A DNA stretch of 13,156 nucleotides from Clostridia bacterium (GTDB lineage: Bacteria > Bacillota > Clostridia > Saccharofermentanales > UBA5734), in NCBI GenBank assembly GCA_009929975.1, contig RZZF01000015.1:1-13156 (forward strand). Reading direction: 5' to 3'. The position numbers and the translations under genes were made by a program. The notes below the pieces were generated by a model that worked only from the letters and a program-made list of their open reading frames with translations, ran no database searches and was not told where the DNA came from. Position 1 is the stretch's first letter; every line of letters begins with the position of its first letter. This document shows positions 6,375 through 13,000 of this stretch, one piece after another.

Positions 6375-6845
6375 ATGGCAGATCATCCGGACAACAACAC
6401 AGCCGGAACGGCATCATTCGACCGGGCCCGGCGGAACGTTACAATTCCCTGGTACCGTGAGCTTCGCTGGGGCGATTGGCTTTTGTATCTGCTCATCGCC
6501 GGACTTGCGGTCGGTCTGATGACCGGGCTCATCGGTCCTGTCCGCCAGCGGGCAGTCCGTGCGGTTCTCAGCGATAGCGGGCGAACGATCGCTCAATTCG
6601 ATCTGTCTGCTGAGACAGAATCCGGCAGCAAGGCCATTGACGCGCATGGGCATCATTATGTTCTGGAATGGGAAGAGGGACGGATCCGCTTCGCTGAAGC
6701 TGACTGTCCGGATCAGATCTGTGTCAGGACCGGCTGGATCAGCCGGTCCGGCGATATGGCGGCCTGTGTTCCGGGACAGCTTGTTTTGCGAATTGAAGGT
6801 GAAGCACAGGAATCTGATGACGGACTGGATGTGATCATTCGATGA
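6375..6845 (+). CDS. Membrane-anchored NusG domain II protein (EetA-like)
   Basis: 156 residues: a hydrophilic cytoplasmic N-terminus, one membrane segment (about 35-57), then an exported NusG_II domain (PF07009). The domain shows CPDQICVRTGWIS (111-123) and a third cysteine at C131 in AACVPGQ, the diagnostic cysteine pattern of the family. Despite the name it lacks the NusG N-terminal domain and is not a transcription factor. In other Bacillota such proteins sit beside Gx-transporter genes, and a similar pair is, as I recall, part of the extracellular electron transfer locus of Listeria (EetA/EetB). No flavoprotein, ApbE or NDH-2 gene is in this window. Its stop overlaps the next start by four bases (ATGA), indicating translational coupling. 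The molecular role is unknown. Confidence 0.85.
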   Translation: MADHPDNNTAGTASFDRARRNVTIPWYRELRWGDWLLYLLIAGLAVGLMTGLIGPVRQRAVRAVLSDSGRTIAQFDLSAETESGSKAIDAHGHHYVLEWEEGRIRFAEADCPDQICVRTGWISRSGDMAACVPGQLVLRIEGEAQESDDGLDVIIR

Positions 6846-7420
6846 AGGAAACGATTAAGAACGATGCCATGTCCAGCCGGACACCGATCCGGAACAGACA
6901 GAACCGGCAAAGTCGGCAGGCACTCAGGCGGATGACCCGCAATGCCATTCTTCTGTCGGTGGCGCTGGTCCTGTCGCTGGTGGAACGCTGGATTCCTCTC
7001 CATCTGCTCATTCCGGTGCCCGGGCTCAAACTGGGCCTGGCCAACACCGTTACACTTTTCGCCCTGCTGCGTCTCAGATCGGTTGACGCGCTGATGATCA
7101 TCATCCTGCGCAGCCTGATCATGGGCGGGATCATGGGTCCGATGACCCTGATGCTGTCACTCAGTGGCGGGCTGCTCGCGTTTTTTGTCATGTGGCCGCT
7201 CAGCCGGTGGGAGGGACGTGCCCTATCGGTGATCGGCCTCAGTGTGGCCGGTGCCGCCGCTCATAATATCGGACAGGTCGCCATGGCCGGCCTGATTTTG
7301 CAGGAACCGCTCCTGTTGCTGACCTATCTGCCGCCGCTGCTTCTGACCAGCCTCGGGACGGGGACCCTGACCGGTTTTGCTGCCCGTCCCGTTATCAATC
7401 GCTTTCGCAGACTGGACTGA
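6842..7420 (+). CDS. Gx transporter family / heptaprenyl diphosphate synthase component I-like membrane protein
   Basis: 192 residues with a basic N-terminus and about five hydrophobic segments from residue 35 on. Family motifs are PGLKLGLAN (60-68), SLSGG (106-110) and AHNIGQ (140-145), matching Hpre_diP_synt_I (PF07456). Proteins annotated as heptaprenyl diphosphate synthase component I share this fold, but the sequence is a multi-pass membrane protein with no DDxxD prenyltransferase motif, so a transporter or S-component-like role is more likely than catalysis. It overlaps the NusG_II gene by four bases and is followed after six bases by a PAP2 phosphatase. A link to polyprenyl, quinone or flavin supply is suggested by family context and is not shown here. 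Confidence 0.85.
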   Translation: MKETIKNDAMSSRTPIRNRQNRQSRQALRRMTRNAILLSVALVLSLVERWIPLHLLIPVPGLKLGLANTVTLFALLRLRSVDALMIIILRSLIMGGIMGPMTLMLSLSGGLLAFFVMWPLSRWEGRALSVIGLSVAGAAAHNIGQVAMAGLILQEPLLLLTYLPPLLLTSLGTGTLTGFAARPVINRFRRLD

Positions 7421-7426
7421 TATTCC

Positions 7427-8029
7427 ATGCCGATTGAACGAACTGAACTGATCCTTCTGCTGACGGGCCTGGTGCTCTATACGCTGCTGGCTCTTCTTTA
7501 TCCTGTACTGATGCCGGTCAACATCTGGGTCCGGCGACAGGTCGCCGCCACCCGCAATCTTCGCTGGCGGCCGCTCATGATCCTGACGCATCGATACAAC
7601 GATGTGATTTTCCTTTCGCTTCAGGTGTTGCTGCTGGCGCTGCTGATCGGCTGGCTCTGGCAGGACTGGCGCCGGGCGATGGTTTTGACTTCGACGATGT
7701 TTGTCCAGACCACGATTGTCAGCCTGTCGAAGCGTCTATCGTCGATCACACGGCCGCCGCAGCTGATCTCTCATGTAATTATGACGTCCAGCTCCTATCC
7801 GAGCGGACATAGCGCAGCGAGCCTGACCTTCGCACTGCTGGTGCCTCAGGTGCTCCAGCCGTTCCTGCCGCCGGTTGTTTTGTGGCTGATCACAATCTAT
7901 CTGACCGCGGTCGCTTTGCTGACCGCGTACGGTCGGCTGTATCTGGATGTCCACTGGCTGTCTGACATCATCGGCGGCTGGCTGCTTTCCGGGATGACCT
8001 TGATCCTCAGTCGAATGTTCCTGAGCTGA
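7427..8029 (+). CDS. PAP2 superfamily membrane phosphatase
   Basis: 200 residues, hydrophobic throughout with about five or six membrane segments. The three PAP2 (PF01569) motifs are present: K102-x6-R109-P110, P125-S126-G127-H128 and R170-x5-H176-x3-D180. The usual serine before the motif-3 arginine is glycine (YGR), a tolerated change. The active site is expected at the outer face of the membrane, acting on lipid phosphates such as undecaprenyl or other polyprenyl diphosphates or phosphatidylglycerol phosphate. It follows the Gx-transporter gene by six bases with only a weak ribosome site (GGACTGA), so it probably depends on operon translation. Pairing with a HepS1-like protein hints at polyprenyl-phosphate metabolism. 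Substrate is not determinable from sequence. Confidence 0.9.
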   Translation: MPIERTELILLLTGLVLYTLLALLYPVLMPVNIWVRRQVAATRNLRWRPLMILTHRYNDVIFLSLQVLLLALLIGWLWQDWRRAMVLTSTMFVQTTIVSLSKRLSSITRPPQLISHVIMTSSSYPSGHSAASLTFALLVPQVLQPFLPPVVLWLITIYLTAVALLTAYGRLYLDVHWLSDIIGGWLLSGMTLILSRMFLS

Positions 8030-8030
8030 A

Positions 8031-8039
8031 TGCTATAAT
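8031..8039 (+). promoter_or_regulatory. Extended -10 promoter for the methyltransferase / nucleotidyltransferase pair
   Basis: TGC-TATAAT is a perfect extended -10, placed two bases after the PAP2 stop codon. The -35 (about 8011-8016) is poor. The predicted start at about 8046 lies downstream of the in-frame ATG at 8040 and so supports ATG 8064 as the true start. Confidence 0.5.
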
Positions 8040-8063
8040 ATGATCGATGAAAAGGATGGGCCT

Positions 8064-9263
8064 ATGAAAATTGTCATGACAACATTATTCGGTATCGAGG
8101 CGGCTGTTGCCGATGAGCTGAAAGCACTCGGCTATGACCGGACCGCGATCACCGTCCAGGACGGCCAGGTCTTGCTTGATACCGGTTCCGACCCTGCGGC
8201 GGTCAGGGAAGCCGTCGCCCGAACCAATATCTGGTTATCAACGGCGGAACGTGTCCTGTTGGAGCTGGCGGAATTTCCGGTTCCTGATTTTGACCATCTG
8301 TTTGACCGGACCGCACAAATGCCCTGGGAGCAATGGATTCGTCCGGGCATGATGATCCTGGTCAAGGGATATTCCCGCAAATCCAAACTCTTCGGAGTAC
8401 CGTCCTGCCAGCGCCTGATCAAGAAGGCGATTGTCAGGCGCCTTCTGCGCGTGAATGACCTGTCCGATGATGAGACCTGGCCGGAGGATCCGGCAAAAGG
8501 CGCGATCCAGATCCAGTTCGGAATTGTCAATGACCAGATTCATCTGATGGTTGATACTTCCGGTGACGGCCTGCATAAGCGGGGATACCGTCCGCTGCAG
8601 CATGAGGCACCGATCCGGGAAACGCTGGCGGCGGCCATGCTGCGCTTTGCCCACTTCCGGGCAGATGGCAGTGAAACTCTGCTCGACCCCTGCTGCGGAT
8701 CCGGAACCATCGCGATTGAGGCCGCACTGATGGCCTCAGGCCGTGCGCCGGGTCTGCAGCGCTCCTTCGCAGCCGAATCGTGGTTTTTTATCGGGAAAGA
8801 GCCTTTCTCAGCCGTTCGCGAAGCGGCAGCGGCCCAGCCGCTCAAATCACCGCCGGAACACCCGTTTATTTTCGGATCAGATATTTCAGCTGACGCGGTC
8901 GCCATCGCCCGTTCCAATGCTGAACGGGCCGGCCTGGCGGACTGGATCGGCTGGCAGCGGCATGATCTGTACGATCTGAACGATCAGGTCATCAGTGAAT
9001 GGACGGGCAGCGGCCGTCTGTTGATTCTCTGCAACCCGCCTTATGGCGAACGGCTGCTCGATCCCAAACAGGCAGATGACATGATCCGTCAGCTCAGCCA
9101 GTTGTTTCTGAATCACGGAAAAGCCAGGCGACCGTACCGGCTGGCCGTGATCAGTCCACAGGAAACCTTTGAGGATCTGGCCGGCGGAACGGCTGACAAG
9201 CGTCGGAAACTCTACAATGGCATGATCCGTTGTACTCTTTATCAATATTTCCGTTTCAATTAG
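8064..9263 (+). CDS. THUMP-domain class I SAM-dependent RNA methyltransferase (RlmL/YpsC-like)
   Basis: 399 residues from ATG 8064, which has AAGGATGG in front; the in-frame ATG at 8040 has no ribosome site. The N-terminal about 155 residues form the ferredoxin-like/THUMP RNA-binding part, starting MKIVMTTLFGIEA. The C-terminal part is a UPF0020 Rossmann methyltransferase with SAM motif I DPCCGSGT (208-215) and catalytic NPPY (324-327), typical of exocyclic-amine N-methylation of guanine or adenine. The likely reaction is N2-methylguanosine formation in 23S rRNA (G2445 by E. coli RlmL), in the cytosol; B. subtilis YpsC is the closest model I know. It lacks the second methyltransferase domain found in the E. 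coli RlmKL fusion. The nucleotidyltransferase gene follows after nine bases, so the two are co-transcribed. Confidence 0.9.
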   Translation: MKIVMTTLFGIEAAVADELKALGYDRTAITVQDGQVLLDTGSDPAAVREAVARTNIWLSTAERVLLELAEFPVPDFDHLFDRTAQMPWEQWIRPGMMILVKGYSRKSKLFGVPSCQRLIKKAIVRRLLRVNDLSDDETWPEDPAKGAIQIQFGIVNDQIHLMVDTSGDGLHKRGYRPLQHEAPIRETLAAAMLRFAHFRADGSETLLDPCCGSGTIAIEAALMASGRAPGLQRSFAAESWFFIGKEPFSAVREAAAAQPLKSPPEHPFIFGSDISADAVAIARSNAERAGLADWIGWQRHDLYDLNDQVISEWTGSGRLLILCNPPYGERLLDPKQADDMIRQLSQLFLNHGKARRPYRLAVISPQETFEDLAGGTADKRRKLYNGMIRCTLYQYFRFN

Positions 9264-9272
9264 GGAGGGCAT

Positions 9273-10049
9273 ATGAAAGCATTGATTCTGGCGGCAGGCT
9301 ACGCGACCCGGCTGTATCCACTGACAAAGGATAAAGCCAAGGCCCTGCTGCCGGTCGCGGGCCGGCCGATCATCGACTATATCATGGATCAGATCCTGAC
9401 GCTTGACGCGGTCAGTGAGATCCATGTTGTCAGTAATCATCGCTTCATCAACCAGTTTGAGGGATGGGCCGGCCGGTTTCGGTCGGACATGCTGAAACAA
9501 TCGAATGTGCAGCTGGTGATTCACGACGATGGATCGACCAGCGAGGCGGACCGCCTGGGCGCGATTGGGGACATTCAGTTTTGTATCGAGGCAGCCGAGA
9601 TTGATGATGATCTGCTGGTGATTGCCGGAGACAATCTCTTCACTTACTCGCTCAGTGATGCCTGGCGGGAATTCGAACACGATGGTGCTGACATGATTCT
9701 GGCCCGCCGCATGCCAGACGCTGATGATCTGTCCCGATACGCCATCGCCGAAATCGATCCGCGCGGATATGTTATCAGCCTTGAAGAAAAACCAGACCGT
9801 CCAAAAACCGATATCGCCGTCTTCGCGACCTACTTTTATCGGCGTGATACCCTGCCGCTGATCCGTGAGTACCTGGATGCCGGTCTGCCACCGGACGCGC
9901 CAGGGCATTTCCCGGCCTGGCTGTATCAGCGCAAGCCGGTCCGGGTGTATCTGTTTGATGGTATCTGTATCGATATCGGTACCCGTGAGTCTTATGATGA
10001 TGTCAAGACAACCTTTCCCCCTGTCCGCGAGTCGCGGACAACCTTGTAA
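9273..10049 (+). CDS. Sugar-1-phosphate nucleotidyltransferase family protein
   Basis: 258 residues in the NTP_transferase family (PF00483). LAAGYATRLYPLT (6-18) is the nucleotide-binding loop, with R13 and K23 as expected catalytic residues. GDN (119-121) supplies a metal-binding aspartate, EEKP (171-174) a sugar-phosphate lysine, and CIDIGTRESY (232-241) the second metal aspartate. The usual PK in the signature reads AK (22-23), with the lysine kept. The enzyme joins NTP and a sugar 1-phosphate (or phosphocholine) to an NDP-sugar and releases diphosphate in the cytosol. Length suits a monodomain RmlA or LicC-like enzyme; no left-handed helix domain follows. A strong AGGGAGG overlaps the upstream stop. 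Substrate is uncertain: glucose-1-P, mannose-1-P or phosphocholine are all possible. Confidence 0.85.
   Translation: MKALILAAGYATRLYPLTKDKAKALLPVAGRPIIDYIMDQILTLDAVSEIHVVSNHRFINQFEGWAGRFRSDMLKQSNVQLVIHDDGSTSEADRLGAIGDIQFCIEAAEIDDDLLVIAGDNLFTYSLSDAWREFEHDGADMILARRMPDADDLSRYAIAEIDPRGYVISLEEKPDRPKTDIAVFATYFYRRDTLPLIREYLDAGLPPDAPGHFPAWLYQRKPVRVYLFDGICIDIGTRESYDDVKTTFPPVRESRTTL
10023..10039. repeat. GC hairpin GTCCGCG-AGT-CGCGGAC at the end of the nucleotidyltransferase gene
   Basis: A perfect 7-bp stem with a three-base loop lies within the last codons. There is no T-run after it, so it is not a classical terminator. A hairpin with the same core arms recurs after rpiB (12139-12155). Confidence 0.45.
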
Positions 10050-10120
10050 TGAGAATCAGCCGTTGAAAGTGGCGGATACGTCGACAGAAGCGGACAAAAA
10101 CGGTGAAAGGCAAAAATGTG

Positions 10121-10147
10121 TTCAGTTTGCCGGATGGCTAAACTGAA
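10121..10147. repeat. Inverted repeat TTCAGTTTGCC / GGC-T-AAACTGAA in the proA leader region
   Basis: TTCAGTTT (10121-10128) and AAACTGAA (10140-10147) pair, extended by GCC/GGC with one bulged T, giving about 11 bp. No T-run follows on the plus strand. On the minus strand TTTTT comes four bases after the stem, a weak terminator for antisense transcription. It may be an operator or mRNA hairpin. Confidence 0.4.
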
Positions 10148-10172
10148 AATAGGAACCACGTGATATCAGGTG

Positions 10173-10187
10173 TTTCAGCCGCTGAAA
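10173..10187. repeat. 15-base palindrome TTTCAGC-C-GCTGAAA upstream of proA
   Basis: A perfect 7+1+7 dyad sits 24 bases before the first DnaA box. It shares TTCAG/CTGAA half-sites with the dyad at 10121-10147, so both could bind one regulator. I do not recognise the operator family. Confidence 0.4.
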
Positions 10188-10210
10188 AGCGTGAAACCGT
10201 TGTCTCATAG

Positions 10211-10258
10211 TTATACACAGAGTTATCCACACTATCCACAGGCTGGATTTGTGGACGA
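10211..10258 (+). promoter_or_regulatory. DnaA-box cluster upstream of proA
   Basis: Three DnaA-box sequences lie in tandem: TTATACACA (10211-10219), TTATCCACA (10223-10231) and CTATCCACA (10232-10240). The first two match TTATNCACA exactly and the third has one mismatch. A degenerate inverted copy TGTGGACGA lies at 10250-10258. Start-to-start spacings are 12 and 9 bases. The cluster fills the 70 bases before the proA start; no confident proA promoter is visible beyond it. No AT-rich unwinding region or dnaA/dnaN gene is adjacent, so a titration, reactivation or regulatory cluster is more likely than the replication origin. Confidence 0.65.
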
Positions 10259-10283
10259 TGAGGATAAGAAGGAGAATCAATCA

Positions 10284-11576
10284 ATGGCCGGTATACGACA
10301 TATCGCGGAAACCGCGCGATCAGCATCCAGATTCATGGCAACTTTGGATCATGATCATAAGAACAACGCTTTGCTGGCGATCGCGCAAGCGTTGAGCAGC
10401 CATGCCGCTGAGATATTCCTGGCAAACCGGCAGGATCTGGAACGGGCTGAGACGGAGGGCCTGGCCGCACCGCTTTTGAAACGGCTGGCATTCGATGAAA
10501 ACAAACTGCGCGACGTGGTTGAGGGTCTGGGACATTTGGCTGAAATGCCTGATCCGGTCGGCAGGACGCAGCTGGCGACCCGGCTGGACGAGGGACTCGA
10601 TCTGTACAGGGTCAGTTGTCCGCTCGGCGTGATCGGGATCATCTTTGAATCCAGACCGGACGCGCTCGTTCAGATCTCGTCACTGGCGCTCAAGAGCGGC
10701 AACGCCGTCATGCTCAAGGGCGGGTCGGAAGCCGCTCTGACGAACGCTGTCCTGACGAAAATCATCATCGCGGCCGGACAAGAGGCCGGACTGCCGGACG
10801 GCTGGATTCATCTGATGGAGTCGCGGGCGGATGTCGCGGATCTGCTGAGCATGGATGATCTGGTTGATCTGGTCATTCCGCGCGGTTCCAATGAATTTGT
10901 CCGCTACATCATGGACCATACGCAGATTCCGGTTCTCGGTCATGCGGATGGCGTCTGTCATCTCTATGTGGATGATCAGGCCGATCCTGACATGGCCATT
11001 CGGCTTGCCGTTGACAGCAAGACCCAGTATGTGGCTGTCTGCAACGCGGCTGAAACGATTCTGCTGCATGAAGCGATCGCTGAAAGCCTGCTCCCTGAGC
11101 TGGCTCAGGCTTTGCGCGGGCATCAGGTGACCCTGTATGGCTGTGAACGGACCCGGGCTCTGACCGGATGTCTGCCGGTACAGGACTGGCATCACGAATA
11201 CCTTGACTACGCGGTCTCGATCCGGATTGTTGATCAGCTCGAAGCGGCGATTGACCATATCAATCAGTTCGGTTCCGGTCATACCGACGCGATTGTCAGC
11301 CAGAACCCGGACGCTGCCCGCCGTTTTCTTCTCGGGGTGGATTCCGGCAATGTTTTTTGGAACGCGTCAACCCGCTTCAGTGATGGATTCAAGTATGGCT
11401 TCGGCGCGGAAGTCGGTGTCAGTACGAGCAAGATCCACGCGCGCGGACCGGTTGGCATTGAAGGCCTGCTGACCTATCAGTACCGGATCATCGGGCAGGG
11501 TCAGACCGTCGATGAATATGCCAGCGGGAAAAAGCAGTTTCACCACCGTCCGATCGACCAGAACTATCCGTTGTAG
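10284..11576 (+). CDS. proA: Glutamate-5-semialdehyde dehydrogenase (gamma-glutamyl phosphate reductase)
   Basis: 430 residues. It catalyses NADPH-dependent reduction of gamma-glutamyl phosphate to glutamate-5-semialdehyde, the second step of proline synthesis, in the cytosol. The aldehyde dehydrogenase fold is visible: GVIGIIFESRPD, LKSGNAVMLKGG, VIPRGSNEF, and catalytic cysteine C253 in QYVAVCNAAET. The C-terminal FGAEVGVSTSKIHARGPVG block is diagnostic for ProA. The start has AAGGAG nine bases upstream (10269-10274); the frame is open 38 codons further, but across the DnaA-box cluster and without a ribosome site, so that is rejected. ProB (glutamate 5-kinase), usually adjacent, is not next to it. 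The DnaA-box cluster directly before it is unusual for this gene. Confidence 0.97.
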   Translation: MAGIRHIAETARSASRFMATLDHDHKNNALLAIAQALSSHAAEIFLANRQDLERAETEGLAAPLLKRLAFDENKLRDVVEGLGHLAEMPDPVGRTQLATRLDEGLDLYRVSCPLGVIGIIFESRPDALVQISSLALKSGNAVMLKGGSEAALTNAVLTKIIIAAGQEAGLPDGWIHLMESRADVADLLSMDDLVDLVIPRGSNEFVRYIMDHTQIPVLGHADGVCHLYVDDQADPDMAIRLAVDSKTQYVAVCNAAETILLHEAIAESLLPELAQALRGHQVTLYGCERTRALTGCLPVQDWHHEYLDYAVSIRIVDQLEAAIDHINQFGSGHTDAIVSQNPDAARRFLLGVDSGNVFWNASTRFSDGFKYGFGAEVGVSTSKIHARGPVGIEGLLTYQYRIIGQGQTVDEYASGKKQFHHRPIDQNYPL

Positions 11577-11597
11577 GAAGACCACCGGCCCCTCCAT

Positions 11598-11626
11598 TTG
11601 ACCGGAAGGCCTCATGCTGTTATCAT
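11598..11626 (+). promoter_or_regulatory. Promoter upstream of rpiB
   Basis: TTGACC (11598-11603), a 17-base spacer and TATCAT (11621-11626), with TG at 11618-11619 giving an extended -10. The predicted start is about 11633, 46 bases before the rpiB ATG. A second possible extended -10, TGG-TAGAAT, lies at 11638-11646. rpiB can therefore be expressed apart from proA. Confidence 0.6.
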
Positions 11627-11678
11627 GCGCGGAGTCATGGTAGAATAAACCGAAGCGTCAGAGACAGGAGCAACTTGG

Positions 11679-12125
11679 ATGAAAATCGCGATTGGCAGTG
11701 ATCATGCCGGCTATCAGCTGAAACAGCATGTGATTGACTATCTGGAGAAACAGCAGATTGAATGTGTCGATTTCGGCGCGCGTGACAGTGTGACGCCGGA
11801 CAGTTATGTTCCTTTTGCCGCGGCGGTTGCCCACGCGATTCAGAGCCGTGACTGCGAATTCGGGATTGTCATCTGCGGAACTGGTATCGGCATATCGATC
11901 GCCGCCAACAAACACAAGGGGATCAGGGCGGCTCTTTGCACCAATGAGTACATGGCCAGAATGGCACGTGAACACAATAACGCCAATGTCCTGGCCCTCG
12001 GCGGCCGGGTCGTCGGACCCGCTCTGGCACTGTCAATTCTTGACGCGTTTCTGGCTGCGGATTTTGACGATGGCGGCCGGCACCGCGGCAGGGTTAATGA
12101 GATTGACGCGATCGGCTGTGAATAA
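11679..12125 (+). CDS. rpiB: Ribose 5-phosphate isomerase B
   Basis: 148 residues, the usual RpiB length. It interconverts ribose 5-phosphate and ribulose 5-phosphate in the non-oxidative pentose phosphate pathway, in the cytosol, as a dimer. Signatures are SDHAG (7-11), catalytic C66 in ICGTGIGISIAANK, EHNNANVLALGGR (98-110) with H99, and the phosphate-binding GGRHRGRV (132-139). The DYP motif common after residue 40 reads SYV here (42-44); the tyrosine is kept. LacA/LacB galactose-6-phosphate isomerase is a less likely alternative, since no lac genes are near and the context with upp is typical of rpiB. AGGAG lies eight bases before the ATG, and upp follows after 63 bases. Its product feeds PRPP, which upp consumes. 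Confidence 0.95.
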   Translation: MKIAIGSDHAGYQLKQHVIDYLEKQQIECVDFGARDSVTPDSYVPFAAAVAHAIQSRDCEFGIVICGTGIGISIAANKHKGIRAALCTNEYMARMAREHNNANVLALGGRVVGPALALSILDAFLAADFDDGGRHRGRVNEIDAIGCE

Positions 12126-12138
12126 TATCAGGCACAAT

Positions 12139-12167
12139 GTCCGCTCAGCGCGGACTGTTGATAACAG
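12139..12167. repeat. Two adjacent small dyads between rpiB and upp
   Basis: GTCCGC-TCAGC-GCGGAC (12139-12155) is immediately followed, sharing its last base, by CTGTT-GAT-AACAG (12155-12167). The first stem repeats the arms seen at 10023-10039. There is no T-run, so a complete terminator is not supported. They may shape the upp leader, which ends in AGGAGG (12176-12181). Confidence 0.45.
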
Positions 12168-12188
12168 GAAAACACAGGAGGCCAGGTT

Positions 12189-12818
12189 ATGGACAACGTA
12201 TTTGTATTCGACCATCCGCTGATTCAGCACAAAATTTCGCTGATGCGTGACAAACGGACGACCACCAAGGAGTTTCGCGAACTTGTTTCAGAAGTGGCCA
12301 TGCTGATGGCCTACGAAGTCACCCGTGACTTGCCGCTGAAAGAAGTTGAGATTGAGACCCCCGTCGCGATCGCGAAATCAAAGGTGCTGGCTGGGAAAAA
12401 ATTGGCGCTGGTTCCGATTCTGCGTGCCGGACTGGGTATGGTCGATGGCATGCTGAACCTGATCCCGATGGCGAAGGTCGGTCATATCGGTCTGTATCGC
12501 GATCCCAAGACACTGGAGCCTGTCGAATACTACTGCAAACTGCCGGAAGATGTGGAAGAGCGCGAAATCGTTGTGCTCGATCCGATGCTCGCAACCGGAG
12601 GGTCCGCCTCAGCGGCTGTGAGTTTTCTCAAGCAGAAGGGGATTGAGACGATTAAGTTCATGTGCCTGATCGCCGCGCCGGAAGGCATTGCCCGTCTCCA
12701 TCATGATCATCCGGATGTGCCGATTTTCTGCGCGGCCAGAGATGAGAAACTCAATGACCATGCCTATATTGTACCGGGCCTCGGCGATGCCGGCGACCGG
12801 TTGTTTGGAACACGGTAA
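12189..12818 (+). CDS. upp: Uracil phosphoribosyltransferase
   Basis: 209 residues, the standard bacterial length. It converts uracil and PRPP to UMP and diphosphate for pyrimidine salvage in the cytosol. Key motifs are [13 protein letters not shown] (75-87), the PRPP-binding loop [13 protein letters not shown] (128-140) and the uracil-binding [16 protein letters not shown] (193-208). AGGAGG lies seven bases before the ATG. It follows rpiB by 63 bases, and the order rpiB (ywlF) - glyA - upp - atp of B. subtilis is partly kept, with glyA missing between them. I see no PyrR-type leader or attenuator; the leader holds only the two small dyads after rpiB. Confidence 0.98.
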   Translation: MDNVFVFDHPLIQHKISLMRDKRTTTKEFRELVSEVAMLMAYEVTRDLPLKEVEIETPVAIAKSKVLAGKKLALVPILRAGLGMVDGMLNLIPMAKVGHIGLYRDPKTLEPVEYYCKLPEDVEEREIVVLDPMLATGGSASAAVSFLKQKGIETIKFMCLIAAPEGIARLHHDHPDVPIFCAARDEKLNDHAYIVPGLGDAGDRLFGTR

Positions 12819-12843
12819 ACGCGGTAAAGAAAAACCGGCTTGC

Positions 12844-12872
12844 TTGCAGGTCCGCGGAAATCGGAGTACAAT
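12844..12872 (+). promoter_or_regulatory. Promoter downstream of upp
   Basis: TTGCAG (12844-12849), a 17-base spacer and TACAAT (12867-12872). The predicted start near 12879 gives a leader of about 120 bases before the ORF at 13001, containing the GC hairpin at 12892-12915. It likely drives the genes to the right of the window. Confidence 0.6.
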
Positions 12873-12891
12873 TAAATATCATGAAGCTCAG

Positions 12892-12915
12892 GCCCGGCAG
12901 GCCAGCCTGCCGGGC
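12892..12915 (+). other. Strong leader hairpin GCCCGGCAGG-CCAG-CCTGCCGGGC
   Basis: A perfect 10-bp GC-rich stem with a four-base loop lies 13 bases after the predicted transcription start and 74 bases after the upp stop. The following bases (TGTGCTATT) are only slightly T-rich, so it is a poor intrinsic terminator. It could end upp read-through, stabilise the downstream mRNA 5' end or act in attenuation. Confidence 0.5.
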
Positions 12916-13000
12916 TGTGCTATTCGAATCGGTTGGCATCAGTCTAATTCTCCGGCGGGTTTGAAAATGACAAGAGAACGAGAATGAAGAGAAAGGCCGC

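Noticed and set aside
6375..6845. NusG transcription elongation factor
   Set aside because: Only domain II is present, after a membrane segment, with the three-cysteine exported pattern; the NGN RNA polymerase-binding domain is missing.
8040..8063. Upstream ATG of the THUMP methyltransferase
   Set aside because: It adjoins the extended -10 and would precede the predicted transcript start; ATG 8064 has AAGGATGG before it.
8886..9908. 340-residue antisense frame opposite the methyltransferase and nucleotidyltransferase genes
   Set aside because: It spans two well-supported genes on the other strand and shows no recognisable motifs.
10203..10283. DnaA-box cluster as the chromosomal replication origin
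   Set aside because: No AT-rich unwinding element is adjacent, dnaA, dnaN, gyrB and rpmH are not in view, and only three good boxes are present.
10170..10283. 38-codon N-terminal extension of ProA
   Set aside because: It begins without a ribosome site, crosses the DnaA boxes, and ProA homologues begin near the ATG at 10284.
12881..12964. 27-codon ORF in the leader after upp
   Set aside because: It has no ribosome site, starts at the predicted transcript start and is largely made of the GC hairpin; not supported as a peptide.
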